Part shown: piece by piece, positions 8,265 to 16,446 of the stretch
How the letters are laid out: each line of letters begins with the position of its first letter
How positions within the stretch are numbered: the stretch's first letter is position 1
Assembly: GCA_029213265.1 (NCBI GenBank)
Contig: JARGNG010000014.1
Span: 1 to 64,000, forward strand
Reading direction: 5' to 3'
DNA: 64,000 bases
Source of the DNA: Verrucomicrobiales bacterium
Lineage (GTDB): Bacteria > Verrucomicrobiota > Verrucomicrobiia > Verrucomicrobiales > DEV007
Notes under the pieces: generated by a model
The model's database searches: none
What the model was told of the DNA's origin: nothing
Seen by the model: only the letters and a program-made list of their open reading frames with translations
Made by a program: the position numbers and the translations under genes

Positions 8265-9878
8265 CTACGGGCGGTTTTTGATCTTGCCGACGACGCGGTC
8301 TTTTTCCCCGTCGACATTGGAAGAAGCCTCGATCCAAGCATTAATGGTGGAGCGCTTCTTCCGGAACTTTCCCTTCGCCTTGATCTTGTGTTCCAGTTTG
8401 AGGGAGCCTCCCGACGCGACTTCGCTGCTGAGATAGGTTCCCTTTTTCGCAGCGGCCGTGATGTTCTTTTTGCCCCCGGTCTTCATGAAGACCTTGATGC
8501 GAAACTTTGAGGTAGTGCCTTTGCTTTTGATCCAATACGAGTCGGAAATATTTCCCTCGTTCTCCACTTTTACGGTCAATTTCACCTCCTTGCCCTCGGT
8601 CTTGACGCTTTCTTTCTGACCCGATCCGGAGCTGTTGTACTTGTTGTTTCCTTTTGGTGCGGAGGCCTTTTCCCCGATCCTCGTATCCGGCTGATGAAGA
8701 TCCTTTTCGAAAACGAGAACGCGTCGCTGCGCGGTGTCGGCAAGATAAATACGCCCCGAGGAATCCACGCCAATTCCCTCTGCCGGTCCGATCCGGGAAG
8801 CGGTGACGCCGGTTTCAAGGCTGGCGAAATCTGGCTGCGCCAGAAGAAGGTCAGCGGAGGCTCCGTTCGCGAGATTGATTGCGTCACTGAAGCCGAGGAC
8901 GCGACGACTCGAGAATTCGCTGACCCAGAGTCTTCCCTCCGGATCGACCACGGCATCGCGGGGACCCCAGAATCCGTTGTCGAGCGCTCCCGCGCGATCA
9001 CCGGAGTAGTCGGATTGGCCGAGAACTCCATCGGCGTCGTCCCCATCGGCTTTCCCGGCAGCACTGTTGAATCGAAGAACCCGGTGGTTTCCGGTGTCGA
9101 CTACATAGAGGTTTCCAGCGTCATCGCAGGCCAGGCCCCGGGGGCCTTCCATGCCATCCTGATCCGTCGCGATCCCGGGAGAAGTGAAGTTCTCCTGTCC
9201 CAGAACCCGCGAGGCGGCAGCTCCATCGGCTGCATTGATCGCATCAAAGAAAACAAGGACCCGGCTGTTTCCGGTGTCGGAAACGAAAAGATTACCGGAT
9301 GGATCGATCGCGATTCCACCGGGCGCATTGAATTCTGAATCAGAGAGCCCCGTGTCGCCGGTCACGAAATCGCTTTGACCAAGAACCCCATCCGCCGGGG
9401 AACTGTTAGCGAGGGACGAGGCATTGTTGAAGCGAAGAACCCGCGCATTCCCTCCATCGACGACCCAAAGATTGCCGGAAGCATCCACCACCGCTTTGGA
9501 GGGGAACGACATGCCTGTGGCAGTCGTCGTGCTGATAAAGGTTTCAAAATCCGGCTGACCGAGGACCGCTTCGGCGGCCGCTCCGTTTTCGAGTGCGGAA
9601 AAGCTGTCGAACCGAACGACCCGGTTGCGGTTTGATTCCACGATAAAAATCTTCCCGGTCGCCGGGTCGATCGCAATGTCATTGGGAACGTAGAGACCGG
9701 TGACTCCGTCCCCGGAATCATCGGAAGTAAAATCAGGCTGACCCAGGACGAGGACGGCATCCGGATCAAGGGTCCATTGTTCTCCCGCTTTGATCGAAAA
9801 GGGGAGGCCGAAGAGAAGAACGGCCGTGGTAAACGCGAAGGATGAGAACAACAGCGAAGGAATAAATGGGTGCTTCAT
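8265..9878 (-). CDS. Secreted NHL-repeat propeller protein, distal copy of the sigma-kinase unit
   Basis: This 537-residue protein has a signal peptide (about 1-31, LLFSSFAFTTAVLLFGLPFSIKA). About 36-385 is a six-bladed-type NHL propeller with blades repeating VLGQxDF, PxDIAIDP, GKIFIVESNRNRVVRF and NxRVLRF. Residues 395-537 form a beta-sandwich-like module beginning PDTRIGEKA and containing YNSSGSGQK, a block around GNISDSYWIKSKG, NITAAAKKGTYL and the ending DGEKDRVVGKIKNRP. This tail recurs on the paralogue at 12896-14494 and is a type I associate with secreted proteins of this phylum. NHL propellers usually bind ligands or partners. It is the last gene of the leftward unit, 30 bases after the kinase stop. 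Confidence 0.85.
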   Translation of the reverse strand: MKHPFIPSLLFSSFAFTTAVLLFGLPFSIKAGEQWTLDPDAVLVLGQPDFTSDDSGDGVTGLYVPNDIAIDPATGKIFIVESNRNRVVRFDSFSALENGAAAEAVLGQPDFETFISTTTATGMSFPSKAVVDASGNLWVVDGGNARVLRFNNASSLANSSPADGVLGQSDFVTGDTGLSDSEFNAPGGIAIDPSGNLFVSDTGNSRVLVFFDAINAADGAAASRVLGQENFTSPGIATDQDGMEGPRGLACDDAGNLYVVDTGNHRVLRFNSAAGKADGDDADGVLGQSDYSGDRAGALDNGFWGPRDAVVDPEGRLWVSEFSSRRVLGFSDAINLANGASADLLLAQPDFASLETGVTASRIGPAEGIGVDSSGRIYLADTAQRRVLVFEKDLHQPDTRIGEKASAPKGNNKYNSSGSGQKESVKTEGKEVKLTVKVENEGNISDSYWIKSKGTTSKFRIKVFMKTGGKKNITAAAKKGTYLSSEVASGGSLKLEHKIKAKGKFRKKRSTINAWIEASSNVDGEKDRVVGKIKNRP

Positions 9879-9917
9879 GCTACGGAATGAACCGCACCGC
9901 AGAAAACCTTACCGGAA
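9876..9917 (-). promoter_or_regulatory. Conserved leader before the distal NHL gene
   Basis: The 42 bases ending in the ATG of the distal NHL gene match the 42 bases before the proximal NHL gene at 30 of 42 positions without gaps. Shared parts are TTCCGGTAAG, a T-run, TGCGG and the inverted half-sites CGG-N6-CCG about 7 bases before ATG. Here the TAA of TTCCGGTAAG is also the kinase stop codon. It may be a promoter or operator read by the sigma factor encoded next door, or a relic of gene duplication. Confidence 0.5.
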
Positions 9918-12167
9918 ATCTTCGATTTCTATTTCTTCCAACGAAGCGCCCCTTCCCGCCAGGTCGAGAAGCGGGTTCCATTGGGTGGGACGGCCGGGAC
10001 GGAAAATCGTGATCCAGTCCACCCATTGGGAGTCTCCCATGTCGGAACCGGCCGTTTCGCCGAGAAAGCGATTCCAGTCAGCCGCATGGGTCTCTGCACC
10101 GGCTGACCCTGTTCTGTCTTTTGCGGCACCGGACTCGATGATCCTCTCTCCCTGCGATGCGAAAAGGGTGTCCGTCGCAGAAAAAGAAAACCGTTCGCGG
10201 AAGGCGGGAGGAGAACCCGCTCGAACAAAGAGGTAGGGCCCGAGGCACTGCCACATGCAATTGTGACTGGCGAATGTGGTTTCCACCTGTTCTCCACCGC
10301 GTCCGATGCGTAGCGGAGTCTCCGACAGGATTGTGCTGTTGGAGATGGCCACGGAAAGCGTTGCGCGGTTTCCATCCTCGACCGGAAGGCTGGAAACCGA
10401 GTGAAGCAGGTTTTGTCCGGAGAACCGGGTTTCGTTGAGGGAGATTTGTTGCGGCTTCGAAGCCAGGTTGACTGCCAGAATTCCCACCCCGTTCCGATCG
10501 GCAAGAAAGGTTCCATTTTCGACCGTGAGGCTGCTTCCGTATCGCATCGCGAAGAGGGTTGAATCGTCCTTCGTTTTTGTCGGGGTACTCATGCGACGAA
10601 GGGAGCTTCTCTCAAAGCGTAATTGGGATTCGACGAGGTTGATGAGGCCCTCCTTGGTGGACGCGTCACTTGAGCGAAAGCGAAGTTTGAGCCCATCGAG
10701 GTGGACCTGACTGTTCCTGGCAGAAAGAATCCCGGCTTCGTTGCTCCGGAAATAGAGCTCCGCCATTTTTCGCGAACTGCTGCTCCGGATGTGGATCGAG
10801 CGATCTTCGATCTGAAGGGGCCTGGAAACACCGACCTCCGAGCCTCCACGGATGACGATCTCGCAGTTTTCATCTCCCCGTTCGAGTGCTTCCTTCAGAG
10901 TCGAATAGGCACCGATTGTTCCCGCGAGAGAGACCGGGTTTCCGGAAAGGGTGCGAATGATAGAGTTCGTCACCTGCCAACCCGCGGAAACGTCTCCGAG
11001 AATTGCGACAACGAAAATCGCGGCTCCCACGCCAAGGGCTTGCTGCCGCTTCCGTTTCTGCCTGGCGATCTCGGCCTCTCTTCGTAATTGCTCGGTGAAC
11101 TCAGTTTCGATCGACTCCAATTGGCGGACCACCGTTCCGGCACTTTCCGGACGTTGCCCGGGATCGTGAGAAAGCAGGGAACGGAGAAGGGGACGAATTG
11201 ATTCGGGCACTTCGGACTCGTTGCCTGTCGAAGGGCTTCCATCCGGTGACGGTGGGCGGCCGGTTACGAGTTGCAGGAAGAGCACCCCGGAGCTGTAGAG
11301 GTCGGCCTGTTCGGTTCCGCTTCCACCTACCGCAATCTCCGGCGCCACATACCCCGGTGTTCCGACGATTGCCCCTTCTCCGAATCCGTGATGCGCGGCG
11401 CGGGCGAGCCCGAAGTCGGCGAGGCGAACCCGGTTCGAAGAGCTTTCATCCAGCAGAATATTGGAGGGCTTGACGTCACGATGGACGATGCCGGATTCAT
11501 GGGCCGCAGAGAGGCCCCGCGCAATCTGGATCGCGATATCGAGGGCTTCCGCCACAGGGAGTTTCCCTTTTTCATTCAAGCGGTCCTGGAGGTGTCCGCC
11601 TTCCACGAGGGGCATCACGAAAAAAGGAACTTCTTCAGAATTTCTCGCGACGTCGAAGATGGGAAGAATGTTCTCGTGCTGAATGGCAGCAATGGCGCGG
11701 GCTTCATCGAGGAACAAAGAGGCAACTTCCGGGCTCCCGGCATATTCCGGGCGCAGCACTTTGACTGCCACCTCCCTCTCCAGCGGAGCGTCATAGGCAC
11801 GGAAGACGGCACCCATGCCTCCACAGCTAATCAGCTCCCGGAATTCAAGATCTCCGATGGTTCCGGTGACCCGATTGTCCTCGACGGTATCGAGAAAAGA
11901 GAAATCTTCCAGTCGCAGCGGACCCCGAGCCCGGAAGGAACTCGCGAGAACGGTTCGAAGGGTCGGGAGAAACTTCCGTTGTTCGTCCTCCCAGTCGGCC
12001 AGCTCAGGCAGGATGGGGGCGACGTTCTCCCGGTTCCAACACTCTTCGAGAAAGGACTGGCAGGAGTCGCATTGGGAAAGGTGCTCTTCGAGGGACGATT
12101 CCGCCCCGTCCAGCTCTTCGCCATGAGCGAGGGATTCCAAAAGGGCTTTGTCAGGACAGGCGGTCAT
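9909..12167 (-). CDS. Transmembrane Ser/Thr protein kinase with zinc-finger anti-sigma motif and outer beta-helix
   Basis: This 752-residue protein has four parts. Residues 1-45 carry H29-x3-C33-x2-C36 (HLSQCDSC), the zinc-binding anti-sigma signature. Residues 105-355 are a complete Hanks-type kinase: glycine loop SCGGMGAVF, K136 in VAVKVL, HRD 229-231, DFG 251-253 and APE 275-277. A basic stretch leads to a membrane segment at about 378-393. The outer 350 residues are repetitive beta-strands resembling a parallel beta-helix. It should sense an outer signal and control the sigma factor encoded just upstream by binding or phosphorylation (inference). The start overlaps the sigma stop as TGATG, which favours ATG 12167 over an upstream start at 12194. 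Confidence 0.9.
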   Translation of the reverse strand: MTACPDKALLESLAHGEELDGAESSLEEHLSQCDSCQSFLEECWNRENVAPILPELADWEDEQRKFLPTLRTVLASSFRARGPLRLEDFSFLDTVEDNRVTGTIGDLEFRELISCGGMGAVFRAYDAPLEREVAVKVLRPEYAGSPEVASLFLDEARAIAAIQHENILPIFDVARNSEEVPFFVMPLVEGGHLQDRLNEKGKLPVAEALDIAIQIARGLSAAHESGIVHRDVKPSNILLDESSSNRVRLADFGLARAAHHGFGEGAIVGTPGYVAPEIAVGGSGTEQADLYSSGVLFLQLVTGRPPSPDGSPSTGNESEVPESIRPLLRSLLSHDPGQRPESAGTVVRQLESIETEFTEQLRREAEIARQKRKRQQALGVGAAIFVVAILGDVSAGWQVTNSIIRTLSGNPVSLAGTIGAYSTLKEALERGDENCEIVIRGGSEVGVSRPLQIEDRSIHIRSSSSRKMAELYFRSNEAGILSARNSQVHLDGLKLRFRSSDASTKEGLINLVESQLRFERSSLRRMSTPTKTKDDSTLFAMRYGSSLTVENGTFLADRNGVGILAVNLASKPQQISLNETRFSGQNLLHSVSSLPVEDGNRATLSVAISNSTILSETPLRIGRGGEQVETTFASHNCMWQCLGPYLFVRAGSPPAFRERFSFSATDTLFASQGERIIESGAAKDRTGSAGAETHAADWNRFLGETAGSDMGDSQWVDWITIFRPGRPTQWNPLLDLAGRGASLEEIEIEDFR

Positions 12168-12889
12168 CAAGAAAGTGCTTCTTGTTTTTCCCATTCGGCT
12201 TCAATCCTCGCGGCGGCCTCCCGGACTTTGGCCAGGATGCGGGAGCGTCTTACGTAGAGGGTTCCCGTAGAAATGCCCAGATCAGTGGCGACGCTTTCCC
12301 CCTTTTCCTCCAGCACGGCGGTCCTCCAGAATGCCTCCCACAGTTCCGGAGCGACTTCGGTTTTGATCTGGTCGGCGGCCCGGGCAAATAACTGGCGTCG
12401 ATACTCGAGATCCCACTCCTCTTTGAGGCGACTCTCTTCTCCGGCGGCATGTTTCTGATCTGCGGCTCTCATCATGGTGGAGCCTCCGGTAAGCCCGGGG
12501 CGGCGGCCGAGGGTCCGCTGACGGTTGAAAAGAACATTCCGGGCCACCTGGAAAAGCCAGGAACGAAAGGACCCCACCGCCGGGTCGTAGTCGAACTTTT
12601 CCATGGATTTGGAAACCTGGCTGAGAACATCCTGAGCGAAATCATCGGCATCGTCCCGGGAAACTCCCCGTCGGAGACCAAATCCGTAGATGAGCGGACC
12701 GTAGCGTTTTACGAAGGATTCCCACGCTGAGTGATTCTCGGAATCTTTCAGCTGAACAAGGAGGGAAACGCTGGTGTCGGGAATGGCCAAGGGGGATGCT
12801 GGATTGCACTTGGGAAATCCTAACAGAGGCCTTGGTTTCTTCAAGCAAACGGAGTTGGTAACCCCGATGCTGACCGGTAGCGCTGTCAT
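12167..12889 (-). CDS. ECF-family RNA polymerase sigma factor
   Basis: This 240-residue protein directs RNA polymerase to its own promoter class. Sigma region 2 spans about 46-115 (WESFVKRYGPLIYGF, then DDADDFAQDVLSQV and FRSWLFQVARNVL). Region 4 spans about 180-230, with helix-turn-helix KGESVATDLGISTGTLYVRRSRILAKV. The spacer and the first 40 residues are longer than in compact ECF factors. TTG at codon 34 (LAIPDTSV) is an alternative start, but ATG 12889 has an AGAAGG just upstream. It begins 6 bases after the proximal NHL stop and overlaps the kinase start by one base. Pairing with a Ser/Thr kinase is known for several ECF groups, including the Vibrio EcfP-PknT2-like case in which the sigma factor is phosphorylated. 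Confidence 0.93.
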   Translation of the reverse strand: MTALPVSIGVTNSVCLKKPRPLLGFPKCNPASPLAIPDTSVSLLVQLKDSENHSAWESFVKRYGPLIYGFGLRRGVSRDDADDFAQDVLSQVSKSMEKFDYDPAVGSFRSWLFQVARNVLFNRQRTLGRRPGLTGGSTMMRAADQKHAAGEESRLKEEWDLEYRRQLFARAADQIKTEVAPELWEAFWRTAVLEEKGESVATDLGISTGTLYVRRSRILAKVREAAARIEAEWEKQEALS

Positions 12890-12895
12890 GTCCTT

Positions 12896-14494
12896 CTAGG
12901 GACGGTTTTTCACGAAGCCGATGACCCTGTCTTTTTCCCCGTCTGCTGCGGAGCTCCCGTCGAGCCAGACTTTGTGATTGGATCGGGATTTCTTCGATTT
13001 TCCTTTCGGCTTGACCCGCAACTCGTAGCTCAAAGTAGCTCCCGGTGAAGTCATCGCGGTGAGGTGAGTTCCCTTCTTCGCAGCACTCGTAATATTACTG
13101 CGACCTCCGGTTTTGCGGAAGACTTTAACCCTTCGTTTCGAAGACGTTTTGAGGCTTTTTACAAAATATTGGTCTTCGATATTCCCGTCGTTTTCGATTT
13201 TGGCGATGAACTTCACTTCCTTGCGATCCGTGACAACTTTCTTCTTTTGACCGGAACCCGATGAATTGTAACGATTGTTTCCCGTCTGCTTGGTCGATTT
13301 TTCCCCGATGGTAAGATCCGGCTGAAAGAGGCCTTTTTCGAAAACGACGACCCGGTTGTTGTCCGAATCGGCTACAAACAGTCGATCCGTGGAATCGAGG
13401 GAGAGACCACGGGGGCTGTCGAGTTCGTTTTGAGAAAGGCCTGCGGTGGACGAGTCGAGATCCGCCTGGCCGAGGAACAGGGAGGCGGCGCTTCCATTGG
13501 GGAGGGAATCTGCGTCAGGAAATCCGATGACCCGGTTGTTGTTGGAGTCCGCCACCCAGAGGGTCCCGTCCGAGGTTACGGCAATCGCCCGGGGGCCATT
13601 CAGAGTGGAGGCGCTGATTCCGGACGTCACCGTTGTGAAGTCTGCTTGTCCGAGGACTGCATCGGCGTCGGCTCCGCTTGTTTTGTTGGCCGCGTCGTCG
13701 AAGCGCAGGATCCGGTGATGCCCCTGGTCCGCCACATAAAGATTACCGGAAGAATCGAGGGCGAGTCCGGTGGGTGCAGCCATGCGATCAATCGTCGCCG
13801 CCGAGGTATTGGTATCGAAGTCGTCCTGGCCGAGGACGAGAGTTGCAGCAGCTCCGTTGGAGAGGGTGGCGGCATCGGCGAACATAAGGACCCGGCCATT
13901 GGCGGAGGACCCCACAAACAGGTTTCCGGCATCGTCGAGGGCAACGGCATAGGGAAATCCGATACCGGTTTGAGAAAGTTCCGAATCATCGTCGGTGAAG
14001 TTTGCTTTCCCGAGAACGCCATCGGCAGCGGCACCGGTTGCTTTGTTGGAGGCATCATCAAAACGGAGGACACGATGATTCCGAAAGTCGGCAACCCAGA
14101 GCCGCCCGTCAGCGTCCACCGTGATTCCCCGCGGCGCGAACAGGTTGATCGCGCTGGCGGCATTGAGAGTGGCCGTGAAGTTGGTCTGACCGAGGACCGC
14201 CTCGGCATCGGCTCCATTGCTCAGGGCGGAGAAGGAGGCAAAGCGAAGAATCCGGTTGTGGTTGGAATCGGCTACAAAAACCTTCCCGGTCGTGGGATCG
14301 ACTGCGACATCCCACGGATCGTTCATTCCGGCTTGCGAGGTGACTTCCGCAGCGGTATCGAAATCCGCCTGGCCGAGAACGAGGGAGGCATCCCGTTGAT
14401 TGACCCAGAGTTGGCCCGCAACAAGGGGAGAGGAAAGGCTGCCGGCGAGGAAGGCCCAGATAACTGCGATAACGGTGGAGAAGCGTCTTTTCAT
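12896..14494 (-). CDS. Secreted NHL-repeat propeller protein, proximal copy of the sigma-kinase unit
   Basis: This 532-residue protein is a paralogue of the protein at 8265-9878. The signal peptide is about 1-27 (FSTVIAVIWAFLAGSLSSPLVAG). About 33-380 is an NHL propeller with blades built on VLGQxDF, NDPWDVAVDPTTGKVFVAD and NHNRILRF, with clear blade-to-blade repetition. The tail (about 393-532) repeats the features PDLTIGEKS, YNSSGSGQKK, NITSAAKKGTHL and the ending DGEKDRVIGFVKNRP. It is the first gene of the unit, so it, sigma, kinase and the second NHL are probably co-transcribed. Two secreted propellers flanking a sigma-kinase pair may be sensors, ligand carriers or outputs. No enzyme function is visible. 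Confidence 0.86.
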   Translation of the reverse strand: MKRRFSTVIAVIWAFLAGSLSSPLVAGQLWVNQRDASLVLGQADFDTAAEVTSQAGMNDPWDVAVDPTTGKVFVADSNHNRILRFASFSALSNGADAEAVLGQTNFTATLNAASAINLFAPRGITVDADGRLWVADFRNHRVLRFDDASNKATGAAADGVLGKANFTDDDSELSQTGIGFPYAVALDDAGNLFVGSSANGRVLMFADAATLSNGAAATLVLGQDDFDTNTSAATIDRMAAPTGLALDSSGNLYVADQGHHRILRFDDAANKTSGADADAVLGQADFTTVTSGISASTLNGPRAIAVTSDGTLWVADSNNNRVIGFPDADSLPNGSAASLFLGQADLDSSTAGLSQNELDSPRGLSLDSTDRLFVADSDNNRVVVFEKGLFQPDLTIGEKSTKQTGNNRYNSSGSGQKKKVVTDRKEVKFIAKIENDGNIEDQYFVKSLKTSSKRRVKVFRKTGGRSNITSAAKKGTHLTAMTSPGATLSYELRVKPKGKSKKSRSNHKVWLDGSSAADGEKDRVIGFVKNRP

Positions 14495-14533
14495 GTAGCG
14501 GGATAAACCGCTTCCGCAAAAAGCTTACCGGAA
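14492..14533 (-). promoter_or_regulatory. Conserved leader before the proximal NHL gene
   Basis: This is the counterpart of 9876-9917. It contains TTCCGGTAAG, TTTTT, two GCGG steps and AGCGG-TTTATC-CCGCT, an inverted repeat with a 6-base centre that ends 4 bases before ATG. As the head of the four-gene unit it is the natural place for an autoregulated promoter. The assignment to the local sigma factor is inference. Confidence 0.5.
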
Positions 14534-14672
14534 TTGGAAACTTTTTCCGTGACTCCTTCGGTGTCGAGCTTGAGGGAGGTTTGTGTCCCCCGGTAAACGC
14601 GTTGTCTCGTGCGGAAGGCGCGAACACGCAAGGCCCGGATTCCAACGCGGAGGTGTATCTATCAAAGCCCTT

Positions 14673-16388
14673 ATGCAACATCTTTCCCCGGTCGCAGTCT
14701 TAGCGAGTATTCTCACCTTTCTGGCTTTGGAGCTGTCCTCCCAAGCGGAGGAAGTATCGATCGATGTTGCGGTTTTTCCTGATTTTCCACGCATTCCGGT
14801 CACCGGGGTTCCTTTTTTGAATGAGTCAATTCCGGAAGCGGTCGCTCCGGAGCAGGGTCTGTCGATCGAACCGGAAAAACCATTCGAATGGTCGCGAATT
14901 TCGTCCGGGACGACCCCATTTCCGATCACCGTTCGAATTGCGAAAGAGCCCTTTGATCGCGGTGTGCTCACTCTTTGGAATTGGCACAATCACCCCATAG
15001 GGCAGTGGAAACTGGAAAGCGGAGGGTCCCATCGTTTTCGATTCAATGTCTCTGGAAACGGCGTTTATCTGCTCACCCTCGATGGCTATCGCGGGGATCA
15101 ATGCGTCAGGCGCCTCGTGAGAAGTTTTGCGGTGACGCCGGATTTGAACCGGGCCCGCGAGACCTGGAAAAGGGAAGAGTTCTTTCTGGGGATCTGCGGT
15201 TTCCCGGGGCGGTATCATTGGTCGTACCAGGGGACCCCGACCCTGCCTGCCGGAATCGAAGAACAGGAGGCGAGAGATCTGGAGGCCTCGCTCATGGCCC
15301 GCCTCGGATTCCAGGTGATGCGAACGGATGAGTCGATGGAAATGGGAGACCGCACCGCGCCGGATCAGCCTTACCGCTTTGATTTCCGGAGAATGGACGC
15401 GGTGGTCGAGGCCTACACCTCGCGCGGATTTTCTCTCGCCCTTCAACTCATGAATGCGGCGGACTGGGCGATTGCGCCGGCGTATGCCGAAGTGACTCAA
15501 CCTAGCTGGCGCTTTCCCCGGAGAGAAGAACCGCAACGGGCCTATGTTCGTGCGCTGGTCGAGCGCTATGGAAAGAAGGCGCGATTGGTTCAGGTTTTTA
15601 ATGAGCCCGATCAGGTCGACTTCTGGAGCGGCGAACCGGCTGAGTTTGTTCGCCACTATGAGTTTTCCAAAGAGGAGGTTCGGGAGGTGCTTCCGGACAT
15701 TCCGGTGATCAGTGGCGGATACTCGCTTGTTGATCCGGAGCGAACGGAATTCTTTGTGAAGACTTTGAAGGGGAAGATCGATTTTCCTGCCTACCACTCT
15801 CATGGATTGCTCAAAGATTTGATCGAGGATCACGAGACGATTCAAAGAATGCATCGCGAGGCAGGATATGATTCGCCACGCTACCTCAACACCGAGATGG
15901 GTTTCGATGGGTGGCGACTCGATCAGGAGCGCCGGAAGGGGGAGATCGTTCCGCAAAAGGCGCTCTACTGTTGGGCCTCGGGGCACGCAGGAGTTTTGCT
16001 CTTCGGCTCGCGAATGACACTCGGGCCAAATCGAGTCTCGCAGGACTTCGGCTTTCTCGACCATTGGTTCTGTCCGCGATTTGTCTATGGTTCGATGACT
16101 GCGATGGTGTCGACGCTGGAGGGGGCTTCCTTTGAAAAAGCCCTTCAGAACCACGATGGGATCTACGCCTATGCGTTTCGTCGCGGTGGGGAGAGAATCG
16201 TCGCCGCTTTCACGACGAACGAAGAGGCGAAGGTCCGATTCGAAACGAATGACCGGTCAGTGGTCCTGATCGATCCCATGGGGAATTCACGTGCCGCTCT
16301 GAGTGAGGGCGGTGTGACGCTCACTCTGGATGGTTATCCACGGTATTTGATTTCGAGTGGAGACGTGGCGTTGCTGAATAAGAAGTGA
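14673..16388 (+). CDS. Secreted clan GH-A-type glycoside hydrolase
   Basis: This 571-residue protein has a signal peptide (about 1-25, SPVAVLASILTFLALELSSQA). A beta-sandwich-like region (about 30-165) precedes a TIM-barrel-like domain (about 170-500). The acid/base motif is FNEPDQ with E311, and the candidate nucleophile is E408 in LNTEMGF; the 97-residue spacing suits clan GH-A. The YHSHGLL segment lies between them. A small beta domain closes the protein (FTTNEEAKVRF, NSRAALSEGGVTLTLDGYPRYL). It resembles GH39/GH5-like enzymes, but I cannot place it in a family, so the substrate is unknown. ATG 14673 is chosen for the signal peptide. It is divergent from the NHL unit and 58 bases before the ceramidase-like gene, so the two may be co-transcribed. 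Confidence 0.78.
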   Translation: MQHLSPVAVLASILTFLALELSSQAEEVSIDVAVFPDFPRIPVTGVPFLNESIPEAVAPEQGLSIEPEKPFEWSRISSGTTPFPITVRIAKEPFDRGVLTLWNWHNHPIGQWKLESGGSHRFRFNVSGNGVYLLTLDGYRGDQCVRRLVRSFAVTPDLNRARETWKREEFFLGICGFPGRYHWSYQGTPTLPAGIEEQEARDLEASLMARLGFQVMRTDESMEMGDRTAPDQPYRFDFRRMDAVVEAYTSRGFSLALQLMNAADWAIAPAYAEVTQPSWRFPRREEPQRAYVRALVERYGKKARLVQVFNEPDQVDFWSGEPAEFVRHYEFSKEEVREVLPDIPVISGGYSLVDPERTEFFVKTLKGKIDFPAYHSHGLLKDLIEDHETIQRMHREAGYDSPRYLNTEMGFDGWRLDQERRKGEIVPQKALYCWASGHAGVLLFGSRMTLGPNRVSQDFGFLDHWFCPRFVYGSMTAMVSTLEGASFEKALQNHDGIYAYAFRRGGERIVAAFTTNEEAKVRFETNDRSVVLIDPMGNSRAALSEGGVTLTLDGYPRYLISSGDVALLNKK

Positions 16389-16446
16389 CTGATTCGCGCA
16401 GAAGGATGCTGCTCGACTAGCGCCGTAGAATTTTCAAAAATACAGT

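Noticed and set aside
14826..16154. A 442-codon open frame on the minus strand opposite the glycosidase gene
   Set aside because: It is fully antisense to a gene with signal peptide and catalytic motifs, is rich in Arg, His and Leu, and has no domain I recognise. Long antisense frames are common in this GC-rich sequence.
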